Source: Pigmentiphaga sp. (GTDB taxonomy: Bacteria; Pseudomonadota; Gammaproteobacteria; Burkholderiales; Burkholderiaceae_B). From it: DNA of 7,704 nt. Made by a program: the position numbers and the translations under genes. Location of the stretch: positions 1 through 7,704 of the forward strand of contig JALOAI010000060.1 in assembly GCA_023228945.1 (NCBI GenBank), in the 5' to 3' direction. Under the pieces are notes generated by a model. That model was not told the origin of the DNA and did not search any database. It was given only the letters and a program-made list of their open reading frames with translations. This document shows positions 1-5,494 of this stretch, piece by piece; within the stretch, counting starts at the first letter, position 1; each line of letters opens with the position of its first letter.

Positions 1-27
1 TCGCTTTGAGATTAGCCTGCATCCTGC
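1..27 (-). pseudogene. DUF2478-type gene, distal fragment left of the IS
   Basis: These 27 bases lie outside the left IS21 end. Read on the minus strand, and joined directly to the last base of the right-hand fragment (2530), they continue the DUF2478 reading frame as G-R-M-Q-A-N-L-K-A. That fits the helix expected after the family's L-D-P motif. The rest of the gene lies beyond the left window edge. The call rests on frame continuity and a by-eye family match over only nine residues, so it is moderate. The alternative is that this flank is unrelated DNA brought next to the IS by a deletion. Confidence 0.45.
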
Positions 28-55
28 TGAAAACGGCGGTGGAAAACTAGACCAC
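28..55 (+). repeat. IS21 left terminal repeat L1
   Basis: This is the outermost left repeat. It shares AACGGCGG (32-39), an A-run and a terminal CCA with the inverted right end at 2503-2529, but is clearly more diverged than right-end copies usually are from one another. IS21-family ends normally carry several such transposase-binding repeats. A related GCGGCGGGATAGTCC stretch follows at about 60-74. Confidence 0.65.
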
Positions 56-80
56 GGTAGCGGCGGGATAGTCCTGCTGC

Positions 81-102
81 GGGCGGCGTAAAATCCGGCC
101 AC
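81..102 (+). repeat. IS21 left internal terminal repeat L2
   Basis: GGGCGGCGTAAAATCCGGCC (81-100) followed by AC matches the inverted right-end copy at 2479-2501 at most positions. The shared pattern is GGGCGGCG, then NAAAA, then GGCCAC. It is a probable IstA binding site. Confidence 0.7.
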
Positions 103-134
103 CTATTTCCCTTCTGTGCAGCGCAGGGAGGGAT

Positions 135-140
135 GAGGGA
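135..140 (+). promoter_or_regulatory. Ribosome binding site for istA
   Basis: GAGGGA ends 8 nt before the GTG at 149 and decides that start. The frame is closed by a TGA at 134-136, and no other ATG, GTG or TTG lies between that stop and 149. Confidence 0.6.
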
Positions 141-148
141 TCTACACC

Positions 149-1642
149 GTGGACTTATATCTGAAGGTTCGCGTGGCGTGCGACGGGGGCATGAGCCAGC
201 GCGAGGCATCCAGGCATTTCGGCATCTCACGCGACACGGTTCGCAAGATGATGGCGTATTCGGTTCCGCCGGGGTATCGGCGGCAGGCTCCGGTTCGGCG
301 TCCGAAGCTGGACGCGTTCATCGCGATCATCGATCAGTGGCTTGAGGCGGACCGTGCGGTCCCGCGCAAGCAGCGTCATACGGCCAAACGGGTGTTCGAC
401 CGGCTGCGCGACGAGCATGGGTTTACCGGCGGCTACACGATCATCAAGGACTACATGCGCGATCGGGAGCGGCGCGGCCAGGAGATGTTCGTGCCTCTGG
501 CGCATCCTGCCGGGCATGGACAGGCCGACTTCGGGGAGGCCGTCGTTGTCATCGGCGGCGTGGAGCAGAAGGCGCACTTCTTCGTGCTTGATCTGCCGCA
601 CAGCGACGGCTGCTATGTGCGGGCCTATCCGGCGGCGGTGGCCGAAGCGTGGGTGGACGGCCATATCCATGCGTTCGCCTTCTTCGGGGCTGTGCCGCAG
701 TCGATCGTCTACGACAACGACCGCTGCCTGGTGGCGAAGATCCTGCCCGACGGCACGCGCAAGCGGGCGGCGCTGTTCAGCGGCTTCCTGTCCCACTACC
801 TGATCCGGGATCGCTATGGCCGGCCCGGCAAGGGCAATGACAAGGGCAGCGTCGAAGGACTGGTCGGCTACGCCCGGCGCAACTTCATGGTGCCGATCCC
901 GCACTTTGCATCGTGGGACGAGTTCAACCTGTGGCTCGAGGAGCAGTGCCGTAAGCGCCAGAGCGACCGGCTGCGCGGCGAGAGCGAGACGATCGGCGAA
1001 CGCTTGCTGCGCGATCTGGCGGCGATGCGGCCGCTGCCGGCATCGCCCTTCGAGGCCTGCGACCAGGCCAGCGGTCGGGTCTCCTCGCAGGCGCTGGTGC
1101 GCTACAGGACTAACGACTACTCCGTTCCGGTCGCCTTCGGCCACCAGGACGTTTGGATCCGTGGCTATGTCGACGCGGTGGTGATCGGCTGCGGCGGGGA
1201 GGTCATTGCCCGCCATCCGCGCAGCTATGAGCGCGAAGAGGTTGTCTTCGATCCGCTGCATTACCTGCCGCTGATCGAGCAGAAGATCAACGCGCTCGAC
1301 CAGGCCGCACCGCTGCAGGGCTGGGAACTGCCGGAGGCGTTCACGACCCTGCGCCGCCTCATGGAAGCGCGGATGGGCAAACAGGGCCGGCGCGCCTATG
1401 TGCAGGTGCTGCGCCTGATGGAAAGCTTCGATCTGGCCGACCTGCACGCAGCCGTGAAGCAGGCGCTGCATCTGGGGGCCATCAGCTTCGATGCCGTGAA
1501 GCACCTCGTCCTGTGCCGGGCCGAGCGCAGGCCGCCCAGGCTGGACCTCGACATCTATCCCTATCTGCCCAGAGCCACTGTCGAGAAGACGTCGGCCAAG
1601 GCCTATATGCGCCTGCTGGACCGTGAGGAGGAACCGGCATGA
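149..1642 (+). CDS. istA: IS21-family transposase IstA (DDE)
   Basis: This 497-aa protein cuts the IS ends and joins them to target DNA. Length is normal for the family. An N-terminal helix-turn-helix at about residues 14-35 (M-S-Q-R-E-A...G-I-S-R-D-T-V-R-K) binds the terminal repeats. The rve/DDE catalytic core follows, with D127 in G-Q-A-D-F-G, D189 in V-Y-D-N-D, and E236 in K-G-S-V-E-G-L-V-G-Y-A-R-R-N, which is the expected D-D-E spacing. The C-terminal third carries the Y-R-T-N-D-Y-S-V-P segment (319-327) typical of IstA. Translation begins at a GTG preceded by GAGGGA. The stop overlaps the istB start as ATGA, so the two are translationally coupled. No frameshift or missing catalytic residue is seen. 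The long open frames antisense to it are byproducts of GC-rich codon use. Confidence 0.95.
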   Translation: MDLYLKVRVACDGGMSQREASRHFGISRDTVRKMMAYSVPPGYRRQAPVRRPKLDAFIAIIDQWLEADRAVPRKQRHTAKRVFDRLRDEHGFTGGYTIIKDYMRDRERRGQEMFVPLAHPAGHGQADFGEAVVVIGGVEQKAHFFVLDLPHSDGCYVRAYPAAVAEAWVDGHIHAFAFFGAVPQSIVYDNDRCLVAKILPDGTRKRAALFSGFLSHYLIRDRYGRPGKGNDKGSVEGLVGYARRNFMVPIPHFASWDEFNLWLEEQCRKRQSDRLRGESETIGERLLRDLAAMRPLPASPFEACDQASGRVSSQALVRYRTNDYSVPVAFGHQDVWIRGYVDAVVIGCGGEVIARHPRSYEREEVVFDPLHYLPLIEQKINALDQAAPLQGWELPEAFTTLRRLMEARMGKQGRRAYVQVLRLMESFDLADLHAAVKQALHLGAISFDAVKHLVLCRAERRPPRLDLDIYPYLPRATVEKTSAKAYMRLLDREEEPA

Positions 1643-2397
1643 GCAGCGATGCTCCCGAACTCCTGCTCGCTCATCACCTGAAGGCCCTGAAGCTGCCGAC
1701 CTTCCTGCGCGAGCACCAGAAGCTCGCCCGCCAATGCGCGGTCGAGGGCGTGGATCATGTTCGCTATCTTGCCAGACTGGTCGAGCTGGAACTGATCGAC
1801 CGGGAGCGCAGGATGGTCGAGCGGCGCATCAAGGCTGCGAAGTTCCCGGCCGCCAAAAGCCTCGACAGCTTCGACTTCGCCGCCATCCCGAAGCTCAACA
1901 AGATGCTGGTGCTGGAACTGGCACGCTGCGAATGGATCGAGCGCCGCGAGAACGTCATCGCGCTCGGCCCCAGCGGCACGGGCAAGACCCATGTTGCGAT
2001 CGGGCTCGGTCTGGCAGCCTGCCAGAAGGGATTGTCTGTCGGCTTCACCACGGCGGCCGCGCTCGTCAGCGAGATGATGGAGGCCCGCGACGAACGTCGT
2101 CTGCTGCGCTTCCAGAAACAGATGGCCGGCTACAAGCTTCTGATCATCGACGAACTCGGCTTCGTGCCGCTCTCCAAGACTGGGGCGGAATTGCTGTTCG
2201 AGCTGATCTCGCAGCGCTATGAGCGCGGTTCCACCATGATCACCAGCAATCTGCCATTCGACGAATGGACGGAAACGTTCGGATCCGAGCGTCTGACCGG
2301 CGCGTTGCTCGACCGCGTCACCCACCACGTCAACATCCTCGAGATGAACGGCGACAGCTATCGTCTCGCCCAAAGCCGCGCCCGAAAGGCAGGCTGA
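1639..2397 (+). CDS. istB: IS21-family helper ATPase IstB (AAA+)
   Basis: This 252-aa AAA+ ATPase is related to DnaC. In IS21 systems it assembles on target DNA and stimulates IstA strand transfer. An N-terminal alpha-helical region (1-100) has L-L-A-H-H-L-K-A-L-K-L-P near the start. The Walker A motif G-P-S-G-T-G-K-T-H is at 110-118, Walker B L-L-I-I-D-E-L-G at 167-174, the sensor-like T-S-N-L at 202-205, and the arginine-containing segment G-S-E-R-L-T-G-A-L-L-D-R-V-T-H-H at 215-230. The C-terminal N-G-D-S-Y-R and a basic tail are typical. The start ATG overlaps the istA stop by 4 bp, with GAGGAGGAA-like purines (1625-1633) a few bases upstream as a good ribosome binding site. It looks intact. 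Confidence 0.95.
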   Translation: MSSDAPELLLAHHLKALKLPTFLREHQKLARQCAVEGVDHVRYLARLVELELIDRERRMVERRIKAAKFPAAKSLDSFDFAAIPKLNKMLVLELARCEWIERRENVIALGPSGTGKTHVAIGLGLAACQKGLSVGFTTAAALVSEMMEARDERRLLRFQKQMAGYKLLIIDELGFVPLSKTGAELLFELISQRYERGSTMITSNLPFDEWTETFGSERLTGALLDRVTHHVNILEMNGDSYRLAQSRARKAG

Positions 2398-2415
2398 CCC
2401 CCACGAAAACCCCGA

Positions 2416-2474
2416 CGCTGCAGGCGAGAAACTCTGGTCGGGCTACGCCCTCCCGACGTTCCACGCCTGCAGCG
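2416..2474. repeat. Nested inverted repeat inside the IS right end
   Basis: Perfect 11-bp outer arms CGCTGCAGGCG (2416-2426) and CGCCTGCAGCG (2464-2474) enclose a second stem, GTCGGG (2437-2442) with CCCGAC (2452-2457). It lies just after the istB stop and just before the right terminal repeats. No T-run follows, so it is not a standard intrinsic terminator. It could instead be an RNA structure that ends istAB transcription or blocks outside readthrough, or a DNA structure used in end synapsis. Confidence 0.6.
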
Positions 2475-2478
2475 CCAA

Positions 2479-2501
2479 GTGGCCTACTTTTGCGCCGCCC
2501 A
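2479..2501 (-). repeat. IS21 right internal terminal repeat R2
   Basis: GTGGCCTACTTTTGCGCCGC (2479-2498) followed by CCA is the inverted counterpart of L2 (81-102). It is also similar to the adjacent terminal copy R1. Confidence 0.75.
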
Positions 2502-2502
2502 A

Positions 2503-2529
2503 TGGCCTGATTTTGCTCCGCCGTTGACA
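2503..2529 (-). repeat. IS21 right terminal repeat R1 with terminal TTGACA
   Basis: TGGCCTGATTTTGCTCCGCC (2503-2522) followed by GTTGACA is the outermost right repeat. It is close to R2 (TGGCCTACTTTTGCGCCGCC) and inverted relative to L1. It ends in a perfect -35 hexamer, TTGACA (2524-2529). In IS21 itself, a tandem or circular junction places a right-end -35 next to a left-end -10 and drives istAB. Whether this element's left end supplies a usable -10 is not clear. Confidence 0.75.
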
Positions 2530-2797
2530 CCTGGCACGCCCTTTCCATTCCCGAGGGGTCGAGACTGCAGGTCGAGCCCGGCGCGGGGGCATCGAGGCGA
2601 ATGGAGAATTGTTCGCGGGCGGCGATGTCGTGCAGAAAGCCTGCGCTGCATGTCTTTCCGGGACCGGCATTCCCGGCAGTCAAGCCGACGACGCGCAGGC
2701 CCGCCCTCGACCAGGCGGCGGCCGCCGCCGTGAGAAGGGCCTGGTTATCCGATCCGCCGCGGTTCGCGATGACGGCGATGGCGTTTGGCGCGGTCAT
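2530..2797 (-). pseudogene. DUF2478-type protein, N-terminal fragment interrupted by IS21
   Basis: The start is at ATG 2797 (M-T-A-P-N-A-I-A-V-I). The 89 residues left before the IS look like the N-terminal part of DUF2478 proteins, a P-loop-related family I associate with molybdenum transport loci: a first beta strand followed by G-G-S-D (14-17), the helix L-L-T-A-A-A-A-A-W-S, the strand G-L-R-V-V-G-L-T (33-40), and the family-like C-S-L-D-P block (77-81). The full protein would be roughly twice this length. The IS right end follows Q89, and the frame read on into the IS is meaningless. Joining base 2530 directly to 27 on the other side of the IS restores the frame. The function should be lost unless a truncated product acts. 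A longer start at 2827 is possible but has no supporting ribosome site. The family call is from memory. Confidence 0.65.
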
Positions 2798-2972
2798 GGC
2801 TGGATTGTATAGCACGCTTCGCAGCATCGACGAACCGGAACGATGCGGGAGGCCCGGGAGCGGATGCCTCCGAACGCGGCGTCACCGCGCAGATCTTCCG
2901 CTATCGGCCAAAGCCCAGCGGGTAGCGGCCATTCCGCCGTCCGGCTTGCCGTCTGTCGGCGTGGCCGGCCTT
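2798..2972. other. Intergenic leader of the split DUF2478-type gene
   Basis: This 175-bp stretch has no convincing gene. On the minus strand, GCTATACAAT (about 2806-2815) resembles a -10 element roughly 10 nt before ATG 2797, but no good -35 is seen. A GC-rich inverted repeat, GGAGGC (2848-2853) with GCCTCC (2866-2871), lies in the leader. GCCG-TCTGT-CGGC (2948-2960) and the palindrome GGCCGGCC (2963-2970) follow the stop of the neighbouring exported-protein gene, but no U-tract supports a terminator. Confidence 0.3.
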
Positions 2973-3338
2973 TCATTTCCCGTCAGGGTCGGCCGTCAGC
3001 ACTTTTTGCGCGCGGGGCGTCACCGTGCCTTCGCTCAGTGCCGCGACATCGGCCAGGGTAAGCAACCCGTTGGCGATGCCGTCGGTCATACGCGTGCACC
3101 AGACCTCGGCTGCCCGTTCCATCGGCACGCCCATGAATTCGGCCAGCCCTTCCGGGCTCGCGCCGACGCCTTGCGCGATGCAGACGGCAATGGCCGACCG
3201 GCGCTCCGCGTCGTCGGCCCGCAGCACGGCGGCCATCTGCTGGAATTCCTGCTCGCTGCCGGCCAGCTGCGCCGAAGCCGGGCCGCTCGCCGGCAGGCCG
3301 GAAAGCAGGATCGTGGCGACGATCAATCGGGTCCGCAT
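2973..3338 (-). CDS. Small exported protein of unknown function
   Basis: This 121-aa protein starts M-R-T-R followed by a hydrophobic stretch (5-17) and A-S-A-Q at 21-24. That is a standard Sec signal peptide with likely cleavage after A23, so the mature product of about 98 aa should be periplasmic or secreted. The mature part is acidic and helical, with two cysteines (C53 and C81) that could form one disulfide. I do not recognise the family. It has a strong ribosome site, GAGGAGA (about 3344-3350 on the minus strand), 5 nt before ATG 3338. It starts 39 nt after the stop of the cysteine-rich gene in the same orientation, so the two are probably co-transcribed. Its own frame is intact. Confidence 0.8.
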   Translation of the reverse strand: MRTRLIVATILLSGLPASGPASAQLAGSEQEFQQMAAVLRADDAERRSAIAVCIAQGVGASPEGLAEFMGVPMERAAEVWCTRMTDGIANGLLTLADVAALSEGTVTPRAQKVLTADPDGK

Positions 3339-3377
3339 GTCGTTCTCCTCACTATAGGTGGGAAAGGCGCATTCGCG

Positions 3378-3875
3378 TCATTCGCCGCGCGTCATGCCGC
3401 CGTCGAAGCCGCAGGCGGCGCCGTGATAATAGGTGCACGGTCCCATCTCCTCGGCGCCGAGCGCGTTGCCCTCGCGCGATAGCGCAACGCGGCAGGCCGG
3501 GGCCGTCGGGTCGGCAGGATCGTAGCTCTCGCCGATCACCGTCGTCCCGCTCGGTTTGCCGTAGAGCGTAACCGCGCCTGAACACCCTTCCATTCCCGTC
3601 ACGAGGTCGATCACGAGATAGTCCGGCTTCGCCGTGCCGCGGCGGATGGCGGCGGATACGACAGCGCCATCCCATCGTCCCACCCAAGGGTCGACCGGCG
3701 TGGATGCCGGCGTCCCGGCGGGCGGCAGATAGGCGACGCATATGCGCCGGCCGCTGTCGTCGCCCTCGTCCCGGCCGGTCTCGTCGGCGGTGTCGCGGCC
3801 GCAGGAACCGATGGCCCAATAGACGAGGATTTCGCCATCGGCGGACAGGTTGACCGGCCTCGTTTCGAGCGACAT
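3378..3875 (-). CDS. Cysteine-rich, probably periplasmic protein, N-terminus likely lost
   Basis: From ATG 3875 this reads 165 aa, beginning M-S-L-E-T-R-P-V-N-L. Six cysteines (C25, C46, C98, C128, C147, C155), the W-V-G-R-W-D-G segment (64-70) and the ending C-T-Y-Y-H-G-A-A-C-G-F-D-G-G (147-160) look like an exported disulfide-bonded beta-rich domain, possibly of the lysozyme-inhibitor-like type. Such proteins carry a signal peptide, and none is present here. The codons upstream of 3875 in this frame are simply antisense to dctM. The simplest reading is that a rearrangement replaced the original 5' end, leaving a product that would stay in the cytoplasm if made. No ribosome site is visible at 3875. 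The function is unknown. Confidence 0.6.
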   Translation of the reverse strand: MSLETRPVNLSADGEILVYWAIGSCGRDTADETGRDEGDDSGRRICVAYLPPAGTPASTPVDPWVGRWDGAVVSAAIRRGTAKPDYLVIDLVTGMEGCSGAVTLYGKPSGTTVIGESYDPADPTAPACRVALSREGNALGAEEMGPCTYYHGAACGFDGGMTRGE

Positions 3876-4671
3876 GCCGCGCGTGCAGTCGGTGCGGGCG
3901 CTGTTCACCGCCGCCCTCGTTCCGGGCCTCCTGGCGACGGGCTTCCTGATCGTCGGCGCGGTGGTGGTGGCGAAGATACGCAACTACCCGGTGCTGGAAG
4001 CGACGAGCTGGGGGGAGCGCTGGGTTGCGACGCGGCGCGCGCTGCCGAGCATGCTGTTGCCGGTATTGATCCTTGGCGGCATCTACACCGGAGCCTACAC
4101 CCCGACCGAGGCGGCGGTGATCTCCGTGGTCTATGCCGTGATCATCAGCCAGGTCTTCTACGCGCGGATTTCTTTTCGCCGCCTGCTGCTGACGATCGGC
4201 CGGTCCATCCCGGAAGCCAGCCTGATCATGGTAATCCTGGCGACGGCCATGATGCTCGGGCACTATCTGACCACCGCCGATATCGGCACGATGATCCTCG
4301 ACGGCATCAACGCGGCGGGTCTCGGGCGGATGGGCTTCCTTCTCCTCATCATGGGCGCGCTGCTGATCCTCGGCACCTTCATGGAGGTGACCTCCATGCT
4401 CCTCATCATGATGACGGTGCTCCTGCCGGCCCTGATCGCGCTCGACATCAACACGATCCATTTCGCGGTTCTGTTCGTGGTGGCGATGGAGATCGGGTTG
4501 CTGACGCCGCCGGTGGGCATGAACCTCTTCGTCGTGGCCCGGTCAGGTCAGGGTTCGCTGCAGGAGGCGATCAAGGGTGTGCTCCCCTTCGTCGGGCTGC
4601 TCGCGCTGCTTCTGGTCATGCTGATCTTTGTGCCTCAAATATCGCTCTGGCTTCCCGCGCAGATGCCGTAA
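3874..4671 (+). pseudogene. dctM: TRAP transporter large permease DctM, C-terminal fragment
   Basis: DctM is the channel-forming membrane subunit of tripartite ATP-independent periplasmic transporters, usually about 425-440 aa. Only the last 265 or so residues remain. Roughly seven or eight hydrophobic segments are visible between residues 11 and 255, counting from ATG 3874. Family signatures are G-G-I-Y-T-G-A-Y-T-P-T-E-A-A (68-81) and E-I-G-L-L-T-P-P-V-G-M-N-L-F-V (206-220). Clear homology begins at about V-R-A-L-F-T-A-A-L-V-P-G (7-18), so the break lies near 3875-3890, where the sequence turns into the opposing cysteine-rich gene. No dctP or dctQ is nearby and no ribosome site precedes 3874 or the alternative ATG 3850. 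The remaining frame has no internal stop, so the loss could be fairly recent. Transport function is not expected. Confidence 0.85.
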
Positions 4672-5049
4672 GCTGTTAAGCGCCATTCAAGGCCGGTGTG
4701 ATGGACGTCGGCGAACTGTTGTTACACAATGCGGTGTGATTTATGGTCAGCTCCAAGCCACGATATCGTTCTTCGAGATCGATAACATCGAAGTTATGAT
4801 AGCCGAGATCGCGGATTACTTGACGTAGGGGCACGAAGTTCATCCGCAGCACCTCGTCGGGAACGGACAGCATCCGTATGGACTGCGCATTCTTGATTCT
4901 GCACAGATGGCTCGGCCGGGTGTTGAGTGCCCAGCCATTCGGTGTCTCGACGACATTCTTGACCGCCACAGCCGGACGCTCTGCCCGTAGCGGGCGGGAA
5001 ACTCGTCGAAATAGTCGCGCAGCTGCCCGATATGAATTGGGTGATCTCT
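4672..5049 (-). pseudogene. Unrecognised frame-shifted coding remnant
   Basis: The minus strand shows protein-like sequence in two frames. From about 5049 to 4966 it reads R-D-H-P-I-H-I-G-Q-L-R-D-Y-F-D-E-F-P-A-R-Y-G with good GC3 codons. From 4969 to the TAA at 4676 a different frame reads V-K-N-V-V-E-T-P-N-G-W-A-L-N-T-R and later V-P-L-R-Q-V-I-R-D-L-G-Y-H-N-F-D-V-I-D-L. Joining them would need a frameshift near 4966-4975. I do not recognise the protein. Base composition is visibly more AT-rich than in the genes on either side. It could be two unrelated fragments, and the strand call rests on codon quality alone. Confidence 0.35.
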
Positions 5050-5054
5050 GGGCC

Positions 5055-5142
5055 GCGCGGCCGAAGCTGCGCGGGATGCGGGGACGCCAGTAGAAGACGT
5101 TGCCCTGCGGACGAGGTTCTGAATTTCGTGCCGTGCCGCCAT
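5055..5142 (-). pseudogene. Tyrosine recombinase-like N-terminal remnant
   Basis: From ATG 5142 the minus strand reads M-A-A-R-H-E-I-Q-N-L-V-R, then after a one-base frame change near 5107 continues Q-G-N-V-F-Y-W-R-P-R-I-P-R-S-F-G (5107-5060). The combined segment resembles the extreme N-terminus of many phage- and island-type tyrosine integrases, where a basic start is followed by R-R-G-x-x-Y-Y-x-R-R-I-P. All but one of the 16 codons in the second block end in G or C, unlike chance antisense sequence. Nothing resembling the core-binding or catalytic domain follows, so only a decayed stub remains. It fits an abandoned integration site. The evidence is short and by eye. Confidence 0.4.
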
Positions 5143-5494
5143 CGCGGAGTGCTCTGCTCGAAAGGGGACGGGCAACCGCAATGTGCCACAGTTTTGGGCA
5201 CAGGGGCCTGATTCCGCTTGGGAGGGATTCGCAGCCAGTGTAGGCGCACTAATTTCAACTCCCAGAGAACGGGGAATTTCCGAGCGGATTTAGAAGAAAC
5301 GTGCGCAAACTATGTGCGCCCGGTTTCGGGGCCGGCGTCAATGGGTTCGCCGGTTGGAAAAACTGAATGGAGCACTGGCCGGCTAACCACTGGTAACCAA
5401 TTGCGCGGTTGTGCAATCTTATCGCTCATTTTATCTCTGCGGCAGGTGCGGCGCATTCTTGTGAAAATTCTTGCAAGAAGCGCCGTCACGATTC
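5143..5494. other. AT-richer intergenic region with several dyads
   Basis: No gene is supported here. The region is noticeably richer in A and T than the neighbouring genes. It contains TGTGCC-N9-GGCACA (5182-5202) upstream of the integrase-like stub, overlapping dyads ACCACTGGT and TGGTAACCA (about 5386-5399), an imperfect dyad TTGCGCGGTTGTGCAA (5401-5416), and the perfect palindrome at 5468-5479. A weak sigma-70-like pair, TTGTGC (5409-5414) and TATCTC (5432-5437) with 17-bp spacing, points toward the DUF1403 gene. The promoter for the 5495-7230 operon should lie in this stretch. Confidence 0.4.
5468..5479. promoter_or_regulatory. Perfect 12-bp palindrome TTCTTGCAAGAA, candidate operator
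   Basis: TTCTTGCAAGAA is its own reverse complement and ends 15 nt before ATG 5495 of the DUF1403-scpB operon. It stands in a patch that is AT-rich relative to the operon. The position suits a repressor site overlapping the transcription start or leader, perhaps autoregulatory given the winged-helix proteins encoded downstream. Operator function is inferred from position and symmetry only. Confidence 0.35.

Larger units (their letters stand above)
28..2529 (+). mobile_element. IS21-family insertion sequence, apparently complete (2502 bp)
   Basis: The element carries istA and istB in the usual order with overlapping stop and start codons. The right end finishes with GCTCCGCCGTTGACA (2515-2529) and the left end begins TGAAAACGGCGGTGG (28-42), so the tips are TG...CA as in IS21 elements. 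The right tip, inverted, matches the left at AACGGCGG and then loosely through the following A-rich and CCA positions. A second repeat of the GGCGGCG-NAAAA-N-GGCCAC type occurs inside each end (81-102 and 2479-2501). A clean target duplication is not visible: the flanks read CCTGC (23-27) and CCTGG (2530-2534), four of five bases alike. Both genes are open and keep their catalytic motifs, so the element looks competent. The exact left tip is uncertain by a base or two. Confidence 0.9.

Noticed and set aside
227..1504. Long minus-strand open frame (425 codons) opposite istA
   Set aside because: It is antisense to a transposase with all catalytic residues in place; the composition (runs of R, H, A, Q) is that of a GC-rich shadow frame.
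1603..2373. Minus-strand open frame (256 codons) opposite istB
   Set aside because: The plus strand carries the complete IstB AAA+ motifs; the reverse frame has no recognisable domain.
23..2534. CCTGC/CCTGG flanking the IS as a clean target-site duplication
   Set aside because: Only four of five bases match, and removing one copy breaks the frame of the interrupted gene, so it is recorded as uncertain rather than called.
2601..3482. Plus-strand open frame (293 codons) across the DUF2478-type and exported-protein genes
   Set aside because: Low-complexity basic sequence; the minus strand has a signal peptide, a strong ribosome site and family-like motifs in the same region.
3352..4461. Minus-strand open frame (369 codons) opposite dctM and part of the cysteine-rich gene
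   Set aside because: Rich in H, R, D and Q with no hydrophobic pattern; the plus strand has clear DctM membrane segments and signatures.
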